Origin: Pseudomonas thivervalensis
Lineage (GTDB): Bacteria > Pseudomonadota > Gammaproteobacteria > Pseudomonadales > Pseudomonadaceae
Assembly (NCBI RefSeq): GCF_001269655.1
Contig: NZ_LHVE01000018.1
Location: 1-64,000, forward strand
Reading direction: 5' to 3'
Length of the DNA stretch: 64,000 nt
The stretch's first letter is position 1, and every line of letters starts with the position of its first letter. The notes beneath the pieces are model-generated. The model was not told the DNA's origin. It saw nothing but the letters and a program-made list of their open reading frames with translations, and ran no database searches. Position numbers and translations under genes: made by a program. Shown one piece after another: positions 25,995 through 34,082 of this stretch.

Positions 25995-26014
25995 TGTACC
26001 ATTCGGTTAGTTTT
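25995..26014 (+). promoter_or_regulatory. Candidate operator between quiC and the MFS transporter
   Basis: TGTACCATTCGGTTAGTTTT shares TGTAC-N-A-N3-GGTTA-N-TTT with the aroQ promoter (minus strand at 21688-21707). Its centre, ACC-N4-GGT, is an inverted repeat of TetR-operator type. It lies midway between the divergent quiC and transporter genes. Confidence 0.5.
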
Positions 26015-26164
26015 TTGGGCGATTATCGAACAAAATGCCGATCACCGAATTGACGATTTTTTGCTCACTGCGCACCATCGCTGCACATTGACGCCGGCCC
26101 TGATCGCTAAGCTCAATGGACAGACCCAGACCGACCATAAGAATTTCAAAAACGGGTACACGCT

Positions 26165-27502
26165 ATGATTCCTTCCCAAAGTTCCCGCCTGGCCCCTGGC
26201 CTGGGTGCCTCCACCGGCAGCGTCGGTGACAAGATCCGCAGCGCCATGGCCGTGGGCAAGACCCGTTGGGGCATGCTCGCCCTGGTGTTCTTCGCCACCA
26301 CCCTGAACTACATCGACCGTGCCGCCCTGGGCGTCATGCAGCCGATCCTGGCCAAGGAAATGAGCTGGACGGCGATGGATTACGCCAACATCAACTTCTG
26401 GTTCCAGGTCGGGTATGCCGTCGGCTTCGTGTTGCAGGGGCGGTTGATCGACCGAATCGGCGTCAAGCGCGTGTTTTTCTGCGCCGTGCTGCTCTGGAGC
26501 CTGGCGACCGGCGCCCATGGCCTGGCCACGTCAGCGGTGGGCTTCATGGTTTGCCGCTTCATCCTCGGCCTCACCGAAGCCGCCAACTACCCGGCCTGCG
26601 TGAAGACTACCCGGCTGTGGTTCCCGGCGGGCGAACGGGCCGTGGCCACCGGTATCTTCAACGCCGGGACCAACGTCGGCGCGATGTTCACCCCAATGCT
26701 GCTGCCACTGGTCCTGCACGTGTGGGGCTGGCAGGCCGCGTTCCTCTGCATGGCGGCGCTGGGCGGGATCTGGTTGCTGTTCTGGGGCCTGAAATACTTC
26801 AACCCCGAAGACCATCCCACCGTTAAACAGTCGGAACTGGACTACATCCAGGCCCAGGACGAACCGGACCCGGTCCGCGTACCGTTCTCACGCATCCTGC
26901 GCATGCGCGGCACCTGGGCGTTCGCCCTGGCCTACTCGATCACCGCGCCGGTGTTCTGGTTCTACCTTTACTGGTTGCCACCGTTCCTGAACCAGCAATA
27001 CAACCTGGGCATCAACGTGACCCAGATGGGCATCCCGCTGATCATCATCTACCTCACCGCCGACTTCGGCAGCGTGGGCGGCGGGATCCTGTCTTCGTTC
27101 CTGATTGGTCGCGGCCTCGATCCGATCAAGGCGCGCCTGATGTCCATGCTGCTATTCGCCTGCTGCATCATCGGCGTGATCATGGCCGCGGGCTCCAGCA
27201 GCCTGTGGATGGCAGTGTTCGCCATCTCCCTGGCCATCGGCGCGCACCAGGCCTGGACCGCCAACATCTGGAGCCTGGTCATGGACTACACGCCCAAGTA
27301 CATGATGAGCACGGTGTTCGGCTTCGGCGGCATGTGCGCGGCCATCGGCGGGATGTTCATGACCCAACTGGTGGGCCACATCCTCACGATCACCAACAAT
27401 AACTACACGGTGCTGTTCACGCTGATCCCAGCGATGTACTTCATTGCCCTGACCTGGCTGTACTTCATGGCGCCGCGCAAGGTGCCTACGCTGGAAAACT
27501 GA
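26165..27502 (+). CDS. MFS transporter of the anion:cation symporter family, probable shikimate/quinate uptake
   Basis: 445 residues, 12 predicted helices. WGMLALVFFATTLNYIDRAALGVMQPIL and the loop GRLIDRIGVKRVFF are typical of the hexuronate/glucarate/phthalate-type importers. It is divergent from quiC with a shared probable operator, so shikimate, quinate or dehydroshikimate is the likely substrate (inference from context only). The start has a weak ribosome site (ACGGG) but the alternatives are inside the conserved N-terminus. Confidence 0.85.
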   Translation: MIPSQSSRLAPGLGASTGSVGDKIRSAMAVGKTRWGMLALVFFATTLNYIDRAALGVMQPILAKEMSWTAMDYANINFWFQVGYAVGFVLQGRLIDRIGVKRVFFCAVLLWSLATGAHGLATSAVGFMVCRFILGLTEAANYPACVKTTRLWFPAGERAVATGIFNAGTNVGAMFTPMLLPLVLHVWGWQAAFLCMAALGGIWLLFWGLKYFNPEDHPTVKQSELDYIQAQDEPDPVRVPFSRILRMRGTWAFALAYSITAPVFWFYLYWLPPFLNQQYNLGINVTQMGIPLIIIYLTADFGSVGGGILSSFLIGRGLDPIKARLMSMLLFACCIIGVIMAAGSSSLWMAVFAISLAIGAHQAWTANIWSLVMDYTPKYMMSTVFGFGGMCAAIGGMFMTQLVGHILTITNNNYTVLFTLIPAMYFIALTWLYFMAPRKVPTLEN

Positions 27503-27534
27503 CTGTCCACACACTAACGGACAGCGATTCACCC

Positions 27535-27628
27535 GTGGCGAGGGAGCTTGCTCCCGCTCGATTGCGCAGCAATCGCAAAAAAAGCGAGGGCCGCTTCGCA
27601 GCCCAGCGGGAGCAAGCTCCCTCGCCAC
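27535..27628. repeat. REP pair, GTGGCGAGGGAGC family
   Basis: Inverted GTGGCGAGGGAGCTTGCTCC units between the convergent MFS and EamA genes. Confidence 0.9.
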
Positions 27629-27650
27629 AGGGTCCGTGTATAGCCAGTGA

Positions 27651-28529
27651 TTACGCCCGTCGCTGTTGCCACGCCGCCGCCAACCCACTCATGCAGATCA
27701 AGGCGATGCCCACCACGGTGGTCAGCGTCGGCGTATGGTTGAACAACAACCAGCCCAGCAGCCCGGCAAACACGATCTGGCAATACCCGAACGGCGCGAG
27801 CAGCGCCGGGGCGGCGAAGCGGAAGGCCTGGGTCAGCATCAGGTGTGCGGTCATCCCGCAGGCCCCCAGCGCCAACATCATCGCTCCGTGCATCAGGCTC
27901 GGCACTTGCCAGAAGAACGGCACCAGCGCGCTCATCACCAAGGTGTTGCACAGGCCGGCGAAGAAATTGCTGGTGGTCGGGCTGTCGATCTCGCTGAGCT
28001 TGCGCGTGAGCAGTTGGTAGAAACAGAAAAACAGCGCCGAACAGAACGGCAACAATACCGCCGGGGTGAACAGATCGCCACCGGGATGGACGATGATCAA
28101 CACCCCGATAAAACCGAAGATCACCGCGATCCATTGACCGCGCGTCACGCGTTCGCCCAACAATGGCACCGACAGCGCGGTCACCAGCACGGGCGCGAGG
28201 AAGTTGACCGCCGTCGCCTCCGCCAGAGGAATGAACATCAACGCGGTGGTGAAAAACAGACTGGTGCCCAGCAGGCACAACGCCCGGGCCAACTGCCACA
28301 ACGGGCGCTTGGTACGCAGCACCCGCAGTCCCGAGCGCGGCAGGAAAATCCCCGCCATCAACAACGTATGCACCACGTAACGCGCCCAGACCACCATGAC
28401 GATCGGATAAAAACCGGACAGGTATTTGGACAGCGCGTCATGACTGGAGAACAGGAACGTTGCGACCAGAATAAGCACGATGCCCTTGAAAGCCTGATTG
28501 ACGCCGGAGAGCGGTGTGCTGACAGTCAT
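27651..28529 (-). CDS. EamA/DMT-family transporter
   Basis: 292 residues from the ATG at 28529, ten predicted membrane helices in two EamA halves (LILVATFLFSSHDALSKYLSG and FIGVLIIVHPGG). Family members export amino acids, drugs or metabolites. The longer upstream reading from 28667 has a soluble, arginine-rich tail that is not family-like, so the internal ATG is preferred. No substrate clue lies nearby; the divergent neighbour is a metallopeptidase. Confidence 0.82.
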   Translation of the reverse strand: MTVSTPLSGVNQAFKGIVLILVATFLFSSHDALSKYLSGFYPIVMVVWARYVVHTLLMAGIFLPRSGLRVLRTKRPLWQLARALCLLGTSLFFTTALMFIPLAEATAVNFLAPVLVTALSVPLLGERVTRGQWIAVIFGFIGVLIIVHPGGDLFTPAVLLPFCSALFFCFYQLLTRKLSEIDSPTTSNFFAGLCNTLVMSALVPFFWQVPSLMHGAMMLALGACGMTAHLMLTQAFRFAAPALLAPFGYCQIVFAGLLGWLLFNHTPTLTTVVGIALICMSGLAAAWQQRRA

Positions 28530-28780
28530 GAGGAAACCTGCGTTGCTTGATGTTAGGGCCGTGACGCACGTGCAGTTCTTGGGCCAGCGAGCATGCCGAT
28601 AAGTTCTGAATCCGCAGTGTAATGAAAAATTCCGGCGCCAGGCAGGATCGGCACATCGATGAACCAAAACCCGTGTCCGTTGCCTGACAGCACAAGCGCG
28701 GCGCGCACCTTGGGCGCCTGAAAGCTAGACTCACCGCCACAGCAGTCATTTCTCGCAGCGTCATTCAGAGGATTTCCCAC

Positions 28781-29665
28781 ATGTTATGGAAAAAAGGTCG
28801 CCGCAGTGACAACGTGGTGGACGCCCGTGGTGACGGTGGGGGCGGTGGCGGAATGCGTTTCGGCGGCGGCAAGGGCTTGAGCCTGACGGCCGTTCTCCTG
28901 ATCGTCGGCATCGGCTGGATCACCGGCCAGGACCCGATGCAGATTCTCGGGCAATTGGCCGGGCAGATGGACCAGTCCGTACCCGCCCCTTCACAGACTC
29001 GCCAGGCGCCACCGGCCAACGATGAACAGGCCGAGTTCGTGCGCTCGATCCTCGGCGATACCGAAGACACCTGGGGCCAGGTGTTCCAGCAGGCCGGACG
29101 CCAATACCAGCAACCCAAACTGGTGTTGTTCAGCGGTAGGGTCAACTCGGCCTGCGGCCTGGCCTCCTCGGCGACCGGTCCGTTCTATTGCCCCGCGGAC
29201 CGGCAGGTCTACCTGGACATGAGTTTCTTCAAGGAAATGTCCCAACGCTTCGCCGCCGCCGGGGACTTCGCCCAGGCCTACGTCATTGCCCACGAAGTCG
29301 GCCACCATGTGCAGACGCTGCTCGGCGTATCGGCAAAAATCCAGGAAGCGCGCCAGCAAGGCCGGCAGATGGAAGGCGACGGCGGCTTGTTGGTGCGCCA
29401 GGAATTGCAGGCCGACTGCCTGGCCGGGGTCTGGGCCAACCATGCGCAAAAACGTCTGAACTGGCTGGAACCGGGGGACATCGAGGAGGCCCTGACCGCC
29501 GCCAATGCCATCGGCGACGACCGCTTGCAGCAGCAAGGCCAGGGCCGCGTGGTGCCGGACTCCTTCACCCACGGTACTTCAGCGCAGCGGGTGCGCTGGT
29601 TCAAGACCGGCTTCGCCCAAGGCCAGGTCAGCCAGTGCGACACGTTCGCGGCGAAAACCCTGTAG
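28781..29665 (+). CDS. Neutral zinc metallopeptidase, YpfJ family
   Basis: 294 residues. An N-terminal glycine-rich stretch (GDGGGGGGMRFGGGKG) is followed by one membrane helix and a periplasmic domain with the zinc motif HEVGHHVQ in VIAHEVGHHVQTLLG and a later LQADCLAGVWA that has the third ligand type. The YpfJ/KPN_02809-type proteins have this arrangement. Its substrate is unknown. GAGG lies ahead of the ATG. Its stop (TAG) touches the ATG of the hydrolase gene that follows, so both are probably one operon. Confidence 0.88.
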   Translation: MLWKKGRRSDNVVDARGDGGGGGGMRFGGGKGLSLTAVLLIVGIGWITGQDPMQILGQLAGQMDQSVPAPSQTRQAPPANDEQAEFVRSILGDTEDTWGQVFQQAGRQYQQPKLVLFSGRVNSACGLASSATGPFYCPADRQVYLDMSFFKEMSQRFAAAGDFAQAYVIAHEVGHHVQTLLGVSAKIQEARQQGRQMEGDGGLLVRQELQADCLAGVWANHAQKRLNWLEPGDIEEALTAANAIGDDRLQQQGQGRVVPDSFTHGTSAQRVRWFKTGFAQGQVSQCDTFAAKTL

Positions 29666-30613
29666 ATGAAGTGGGGGGCGTTGATCGGGCTGGTGCTGTG
29701 CTGCGCCGTTGCCCAGGCCGAGGAACACGAGGTCAAGGTGGTCGCCCAAGGACGCCTGCAGTTCAAGGGCGGCGCCATGACCGTCGCCGTCAGCCCGCCT
29801 CCGGCGTCGATCCAGCGCGTGCTGATCATCCTCCATGGTCGGCTGCGCAATGCCGACACCTACCTGCACAGCGCCGAAAAGGCTGCCGGACAGGCCGGGC
29901 AACAGGGCACCACGCTGATCATCGCCCCGCAGTTCCTCAACGAGCAGGACGTGACTCGCCACACATTGCCCAATGAACTGCTGCGCTGGCGGGGTAACGA
30001 CTGGATGGCCGGTGGCCTGTCCACGGGGCCCAACCCGGTCAGTTCCTTCCAGGTCCTCGACGACATCGTCGCGCGGGTCAGTGACCGGCAGCAGTTTCCC
30101 GAAGTGAAGGAGATCGTCATCGCCGGCCATTCCGGCGGGGCCCAGGTCGTGCAGCGCTATGCCCTGCTCGCCCGAGGCCAATACCGAATCGAGCCGCGTT
30201 TCGTCATCGCCAACCCGTCGTCCTATGCCTACTTCGATGCACAACGGCCCATGGCGTTCGACGCCGCCAGTTGCCCTGGCTTCAATCGCTGGAAATACGG
30301 CCTGCAGGACCTGCCCGCCTATGCCGGCGGACAAACACCTGCTCGGTTGGAGGAAAACTACGTCAAGCGCGACATCGTGTACCTGCTCGGGCAGCAGGAC
30401 ATCGACCCGGAGCATCCGGCGTTGGACAAGGGCTGTGAAGCGCAAACCCAAGGCGCGTATCGGTTACTGCGCGGGCATTTCTTTTTCGACTACCTGACCC
30501 GGCGCCATCCCGAGGGGCTGAACCAGCAGCTGATCGAAGTGCCTGGGGTCGGGCATGATGGGGATGGGATGTTCAATTCGCCGGAGGGGCTGAAGGTGTT
30601 GTTTGGGCAGTAA
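29666..30613 (+). CDS. Exported alpha/beta hydrolase
   Basis: 315 residues with a signal peptide (KWGALIGLVLCCAVAQA) and an alpha/beta hydrolase core. The nucleophile elbow is GHSGG in VIAGHSGGAQVV, the oxyanion region is IILHGRLRN, and a C-terminal PGVGHDGDGM provides the catalytic His. Substrate is unknown; cell-wall or ester cleavage is possible. It begins at the base after the metallopeptidase stop. Confidence 0.8.
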   Translation: MKWGALIGLVLCCAVAQAEEHEVKVVAQGRLQFKGGAMTVAVSPPPASIQRVLIILHGRLRNADTYLHSAEKAAGQAGQQGTTLIIAPQFLNEQDVTRHTLPNELLRWRGNDWMAGGLSTGPNPVSSFQVLDDIVARVSDRQQFPEVKEIVIAGHSGGAQVVQRYALLARGQYRIEPRFVIANPSSYAYFDAQRPMAFDAASCPGFNRWKYGLQDLPAYAGGQTPARLEENYVKRDIVYLLGQQDIDPEHPALDKGCEAQTQGAYRLLRGHFFFDYLTRRHPEGLNQQLIEVPGVGHDGDGMFNSPEGLKVLFGQ

Positions 30614-30638
30614 GCCTTGTGGTGGCTTATAGGGCCTC

Positions 30639-30732
30639 TTCGCGAGCAGGCTCGCTCCCACAGTAGATCGGGTGTGGACACCAATTTCGCGACCAACAGA
30701 AATCCCCTTGTGGGAGCGAGCCTGCTCGCGAA
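30639..30732. repeat. REP pair, TGTGGGAGCGAGC family, inverted order
   Basis: TTCGCGAGCAGGCTCGCTCC is followed 45 bp later by its complement GGAGCGAGCCTGCTCGCGAA, in the opposite order from the other pairs. It lies between the convergent hydrolase and HAD genes. Confidence 0.85.
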
Positions 30733-30755
30733 AGCGATCGATCAGTCCACCAACC

Positions 30756-31349
30756 TCAAGCCGACAACATCCTCCGCAACTCAAAGCAATCCCGCGCATG
30801 CCAATCCGTCAGTTCCGGCCATGGATTGTCCGGCAAGTTCACCAGCACCGTTCGCGCCCCTGCCGCACGACCGCAGTCCAGGTCGAAACGATAGTCGCCC
30901 ACCATCACCATCGTGTCGGGCGCCACGCTCCAGGCCTCGGCCAGTTTCAACAGGCCGCCGGGATGTGGCTTGGGCGGTGCCTCGTCGCGGCCCAGCACAT
31001 CTTCCACGGCGAAACAGTCCGCCAGGCCAATGGCCTCCAGCGTCACGTGGGCCAGTTCGCGGGCGTTGCGGGTCAGGATGCCCAGGCGATAGCCGCGCCC
31101 GGCCAGCTCTCGCACCAGCTCGACCGCGCCCGGCGCGGGCTTGGAACCCAGCGCCAGGTCCCGCTCGTGTTCCAGCAACCAGGCATGCTTGGTCGCCGCT
31201 TCCTCAGCGGGCAACCCTGCCAGATGAGTGAGGATGTCATCTTCGGCCGGAATCGCCAGGGCCACACGGATCGCGGCAAAATCATGCACGGCGATGGTCA
31301 GCGTGCCATCCATGTCGAACACCCAGTGACGAACCTCGGCCAGGCTCAT
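30756..31349 (-). CDS. HAD-superfamily phosphatase
   Basis: 197 residues from the ATG at 31349. HAD motif I is VFDMDGTLT, motif II contains LGILTRN, and motif III/IV is GDYRFDLDCGRAAGAR. It probably dephosphorylates a small metabolite such as a sugar phosphate. The start overlaps the tesB stop by 4 bp (ATGA), so the pair is translated together. The 46 extra residues of the open frame upstream lie inside tesB and are not likely to be used. Confidence 0.86.
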   Translation of the reverse strand: MSLAEVRHWVFDMDGTLTIAVHDFAAIRVALAIPAEDDILTHLAGLPAEEAATKHAWLLEHERDLALGSKPAPGAVELVRELAGRGYRLGILTRNARELAHVTLEAIGLADCFAVEDVLGRDEAPPKPHPGGLLKLAEAWSVAPDTMVMVGDYRFDLDCGRAAGARTVLVNLPDNPWPELTDWHARDCFELRRMLSA

Positions 31350-32215
31350 GCCCAGTCCTTGCGGTGGCGAATCAGGCCTTCCTGGGTCACCGAGGCCACC
31401 AGTTGCCCGGCGCGGTTGAACACGCTGCCCCGCGAAAACCCACGGGAGTTGCCGGCCCACGGGCTGTCCATGGCGTAGAGCAACCAATCATCGGCGCGCA
31501 AGTCGGCATGGAACCACAAGGCGTGGTCAAGGCTGGCCACCTGCATGTCCTTCTGCCAGACCGATTTGCCGTGGGGCAACATCGAGGTGGTCAGCAGGCC
31601 GAAGTCCGACGCGTAGGCCAGCAGGTATTTGTGCAAGGCCGGCGAATCCGCCAGGGCGCCATCGGCGCGGAACCACACGTATTTCACCGGATCGGCCGGT
31701 TGCGGGTTGTAAGGGTCTTTTTCGGTGACCGGGCGCACCTCGATCGGTTTGGGGCACAGCAGTTTTTCGCGCATGTGCTCGGGCAGCAGGTGCGCGCGTT
31801 GCTGGGTCAGCTCCAGTTCAGACGGCAGGTTCTCCGGGCCGACGACTTGCGGCATGCTGCTCTGGTGCTCAAAGCCTTGCTCGTCGTACTGGAACGACGC
31901 ACTGCAGGTAAAGATCGGGTTGCCCTTCTGAATCGCCGTCACCCGGCGGGTGCTGAAGCTGCCACCGTCACGCACCCGGTCTACCTGGTAGACCACCGGC
32001 AACGCGGCGTCGCCCGGACGCAGGAAATAACCGTGCATCGAATGCACATGACGCGCCTCTTCCACGGTCTGGCTGGCCGCCGACAACGACTGGCCCAATA
32101 CCTGGCCGCCGAACAACTGGCGAAACCCCAGGTCCTGGCTGCGACCGCGAAACAGGTTTTCTTCGATCGGTTCCAGGGTCAGCAGGTCGACCAGATCTTC
32201 CAACACGTGGCTCAT
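31346..32215 (-). CDS. tesB: Acyl-CoA thioesterase II
   Basis: 289 residues, usual TesB length, with two hot-dog domains. FRGRSQDLGFRQLFGGQVLGQSL and RVTAIQKGNPIFTCSASF mark the first half, and LDHALWFHADLRADDWLLYAMDSPWAGNSRG the second, including the catalytic Asp. It hydrolyses medium- and long-chain acyl-CoAs. GAGGAAAG precedes the ATG. The HAD phosphatase gene follows with a 4-bp overlap. Confidence 0.95.
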   Translation of the reverse strand: MSHVLEDLVDLLTLEPIEENLFRGRSQDLGFRQLFGGQVLGQSLSAASQTVEEARHVHSMHGYFLRPGDAALPVVYQVDRVRDGGSFSTRRVTAIQKGNPIFTCSASFQYDEQGFEHQSSMPQVVGPENLPSELELTQQRAHLLPEHMREKLLCPKPIEVRPVTEKDPYNPQPADPVKYVWFRADGALADSPALHKYLLAYASDFGLLTTSMLPHGKSVWQKDMQVASLDHALWFHADLRADDWLLYAMDSPWAGNSRGFSRGSVFNRAGQLVASVTQEGLIRHRKDWA

Positions 32216-32319
32216 TCAGACTTTCCTCACTCAGCGCAAAAACCGCGCAGTCTACGCTGCGGCGGTGGATCGATAGTGGCCCGGGCCATTTTGGCGGGCA
32301 TTGTAAACGTCCGTGTCGG

Positions 32320-32889
32320 CTAACCGTGCAGGGTCTGCAACCACTGCTCACGATTGATGCGATAGAGCACATGGTGACGCAATGGATGACCGACGGCGAG
32401 TGTCGGGTGTTCGAAGTCGTCGGCCGGGTCGTGCTGCATGCCAATGGCCTGCATGACCTTTTGCGATGGCAGGTTGTCGACGGCGGCGAACGCCACCACT
32501 TCGTCCAGCGTCAGCTGGTCGAAGGCACAACGCAGGGCGGTCCACGCCGCTTCGCTGGCATACCCCAGGCCCCAGTGCTCCCGGGCCAGGCGCCAGCCGA
32601 TCTCGATGGCCGGTGTGAAAGGCGCATCGAACCCGACCACACCCAGCCCGGTGAAGCCAATGAAGGCGCCGGTGTCCTTGCGTTCCAGGGCCCACAAACC
32701 AAAACCATGCTCGGCGAAATGTCCCCGCACGCGACCGATCAGGGCAGCGCTTTCCAGGCGGCTCAGGCGCGCCGGGAAATAACGCATCACCTGCGGGTCG
32801 GCGCACATGGCGGCAAATTCCGGCAAGTCATCATCGCGCCACTGCCGCAACAGCAGCCGCGCGCTTTCCAGTTCCAGTATCGGCTCCAT
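32320..32889 (-). CDS. GNAT-family N-acetyltransferase (RimJ/RimL type)
   Basis: 189 residues. LESARLLLRQWRDDDLPEFAAM, then EIGWRLAREHWGLGYASEAAWTALRCAF with the acetyl-CoA loop (R/Q-xxGxG/A) and VDNLPSQKVMQAIGM, as in the RimJ/RimL group that acetylates amino groups of proteins or small molecules. The ATG at 32889 follows GGAGGAGAG. The target is unknown. It is followed by a REP-free 100-bp gap to tesB. Confidence 0.83.
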   Translation of the reverse strand: MEPILELESARLLLRQWRDDDLPEFAAMCADPQVMRYFPARLSRLESAALIGRVRGHFAEHGFGLWALERKDTGAFIGFTGLGVVGFDAPFTPAIEIGWRLAREHWGLGYASEAAWTALRCAFDQLTLDEVVAFAAVDNLPSQKVMQAIGMQHDPADDFEHPTLAVGHPLRHHVLYRINREQWLQTLHG

Positions 32890-33159
32890 CTTCACTCTCC
32901 TCCATGCCCCCTGAGTCTACATCGCAGGCAAGATCCGTCACTCAATCAGCGCTGAAAACCTGGCCCACGACCGCGCGCATATCGAACGTTGCATGGGTGC
33001 TGAGTTGGCTCGCGAAGACCAACGGCGACTTGGCCTGCCCAGTGCCACGCGGCCGCCCCGGGAAATCACCCATCGATACCCGGAACTCTAAGGTGGGTGT
33101 GAGGGCCTGAGCGGAAAAAACGATAGGTGTGGCTTTGCTTGCGAAGCGCTCGCCTGGCG

Positions 33160-33825
33160 CTATCGGTTCATGCAGCGTTCGTAGGCTGCCAGAACAGTGC
33201 GCTCCGATTGCACCAGATAGGCTTCGAGCATCTGGGTGGCGTCCTCGGGTCGCCTTTCTTCGATACAGCGCAGGATTGAAACGTTCATGTCGACATAGGG
33301 CATATGCAGGAACTCGGGATCATTGAGCAGGCCGAAGGCCAACCGCAGCTCGGCCGATATCTGCCCGTAGAACACCACCAGGCGCGGGCTGTCGGCGAGT
33401 TCGACGATCGCCTTGTGGAACATCATGTTCGCGGTGCCGACTGCGATCCAATCCTTGGCCTCACGCGCTCGCATGCCCGCTTCCACGGCTTCGCGCATAT
33501 GCAGTGTTCCCGGGTGCAGCGGATAACCCTGCGCGATGGCCTTGCATTCGATAAAACGGCGCACGCGATAGATGTCAATGATCGAGGCCATATCCGGCTC
33601 CGCCACGGTCACCCCTCGATTGGGTTCATGCTTGAGCAACCCCTCCCGAGTCAGGACCCTGAACGCTTCCCTCAAGGTGTTGCGTGAAATCTGCAGGTTG
33701 TCGGCCAGGGCCGCTTCGGACAGCCGCTGGCCCGGCACCAACTCACCTTCGACCAGCATTCTGCGGATCTCCTGGGTAATGGATTCTCCCAGCGAGCGAG
33801 GAAGGGAAGGTGAAACGTCGTTCAT
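33160..33825 (-). CDS. GntR-family regulator (FCD type) of the 5-oxoproline cluster
   Basis: 221 residues from the ATG at 33825. An N-terminal winged helix (GESITQEIRRMLVEGELVPGQRLSEAALADNLQISRNTLREAFRVLTREGLL) is followed by an FCD ligand domain with HKAIVELADSPRLVVFYGQI. FCD domains usually sense organic acids. It is divergent from the permease of the pxp cluster. TTGTTGAACAA in the gap matches the FadR-subfamily operator and is the probable binding site. The preceding 270-bp gap (32890-33159) holds no gene or repeat that I can recognise. Confidence 0.83.
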   Translation of the reverse strand: MNDVSPSLPRSLGESITQEIRRMLVEGELVPGQRLSEAALADNLQISRNTLREAFRVLTREGLLKHEPNRGVTVAEPDMASIIDIYRVRRFIECKAIAQGYPLHPGTLHMREAVEAGMRAREAKDWIAVGTANMMFHKAIVELADSPRLVVFYGQISAELRLAFGLLNDPEFLHMPYVDMNVSILRCIEERRPEDATQMLEAYLVQSERTVLAAYERCMNR

Positions 33826-33936
33826 GTGCAATCCAGAAAATGAGGAAGTCACTTCGATGTTCCATGAGAGCCCAGCCCATGGCAAGGAGCAAGGGTGTTG
33901 CCTGCATCATTAAGTAACACCCACGAGTGACAAGGT

Positions 33937-33957
33937 TACAATTTGGTGCAAATTGTA
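33937..33957. promoter_or_regulatory. 21-bp palindrome upstream of the sigma-54 promoter
   Basis: TACAATTTG / CAAATTGTA is a perfect 9-bp inverted repeat around GTG. It lies near -109 relative to the predicted start of transcription, the normal place for an enhancer-binding protein. It contains TTGGTGCA, which resembles one NtrC half-site, but the palindrome as a whole is not an NtrC consensus. Confidence 0.5.
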
Positions 33958-33973
33958 GCCTCACATCAAATGT

Positions 33974-33986
33974 ATTGTTGAACAAT
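33974..33986. promoter_or_regulatory. Candidate GntR (FadR-type) operator
   Basis: ATTGTTGAACAAT is a 6+1+6 palindrome. The core TTGTTGAACAA fits TNGTNNNACNA, the consensus for FadR-subfamily regulators. It lies between the divergent GntR and permease genes, about 50 bp ahead of the sigma-54 promoter. Confidence 0.5.
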
Positions 33987-34029
33987 CAAGACGCTATAGA
34001 TCAACACTTCTAGACGGATGTTTGAATCC

Positions 34030-34045
34030 TGGCACGCTCGTTGCT
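34030..34045 (+). promoter_or_regulatory. Sigma-54 (RpoN) promoter of the 5-oxoproline cluster
   Basis: TGGCACG-CTCG-TTGCT fits the -24/-12 consensus TGGCACG-N4-TTGCW at every fixed base. Transcription should start near 34055, giving a leader of about 28 bases to the GTG at 34083. This shows that a TTG at 34041 cannot be a used start codon. Confidence 0.85.
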
Positions 34046-34082
34046 CAATAAAAAAACATCTCCCACCGTAGGAATTGATGCC

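Noticed and set aside
32904..33110. 68-residue frame in the 270-bp gap after the GNAT gene
   Set aside because: No ribosome site, no family-like sequence, and the proline/serine-rich product is typical of non-coding GC-rich DNA.
34047..34054. AATAAAAA as an Hfq/Crc motif for the 5-oxoproline cluster
   Set aside because: The predicted transcript start is near 34055, so this stretch would not be in the mRNA.
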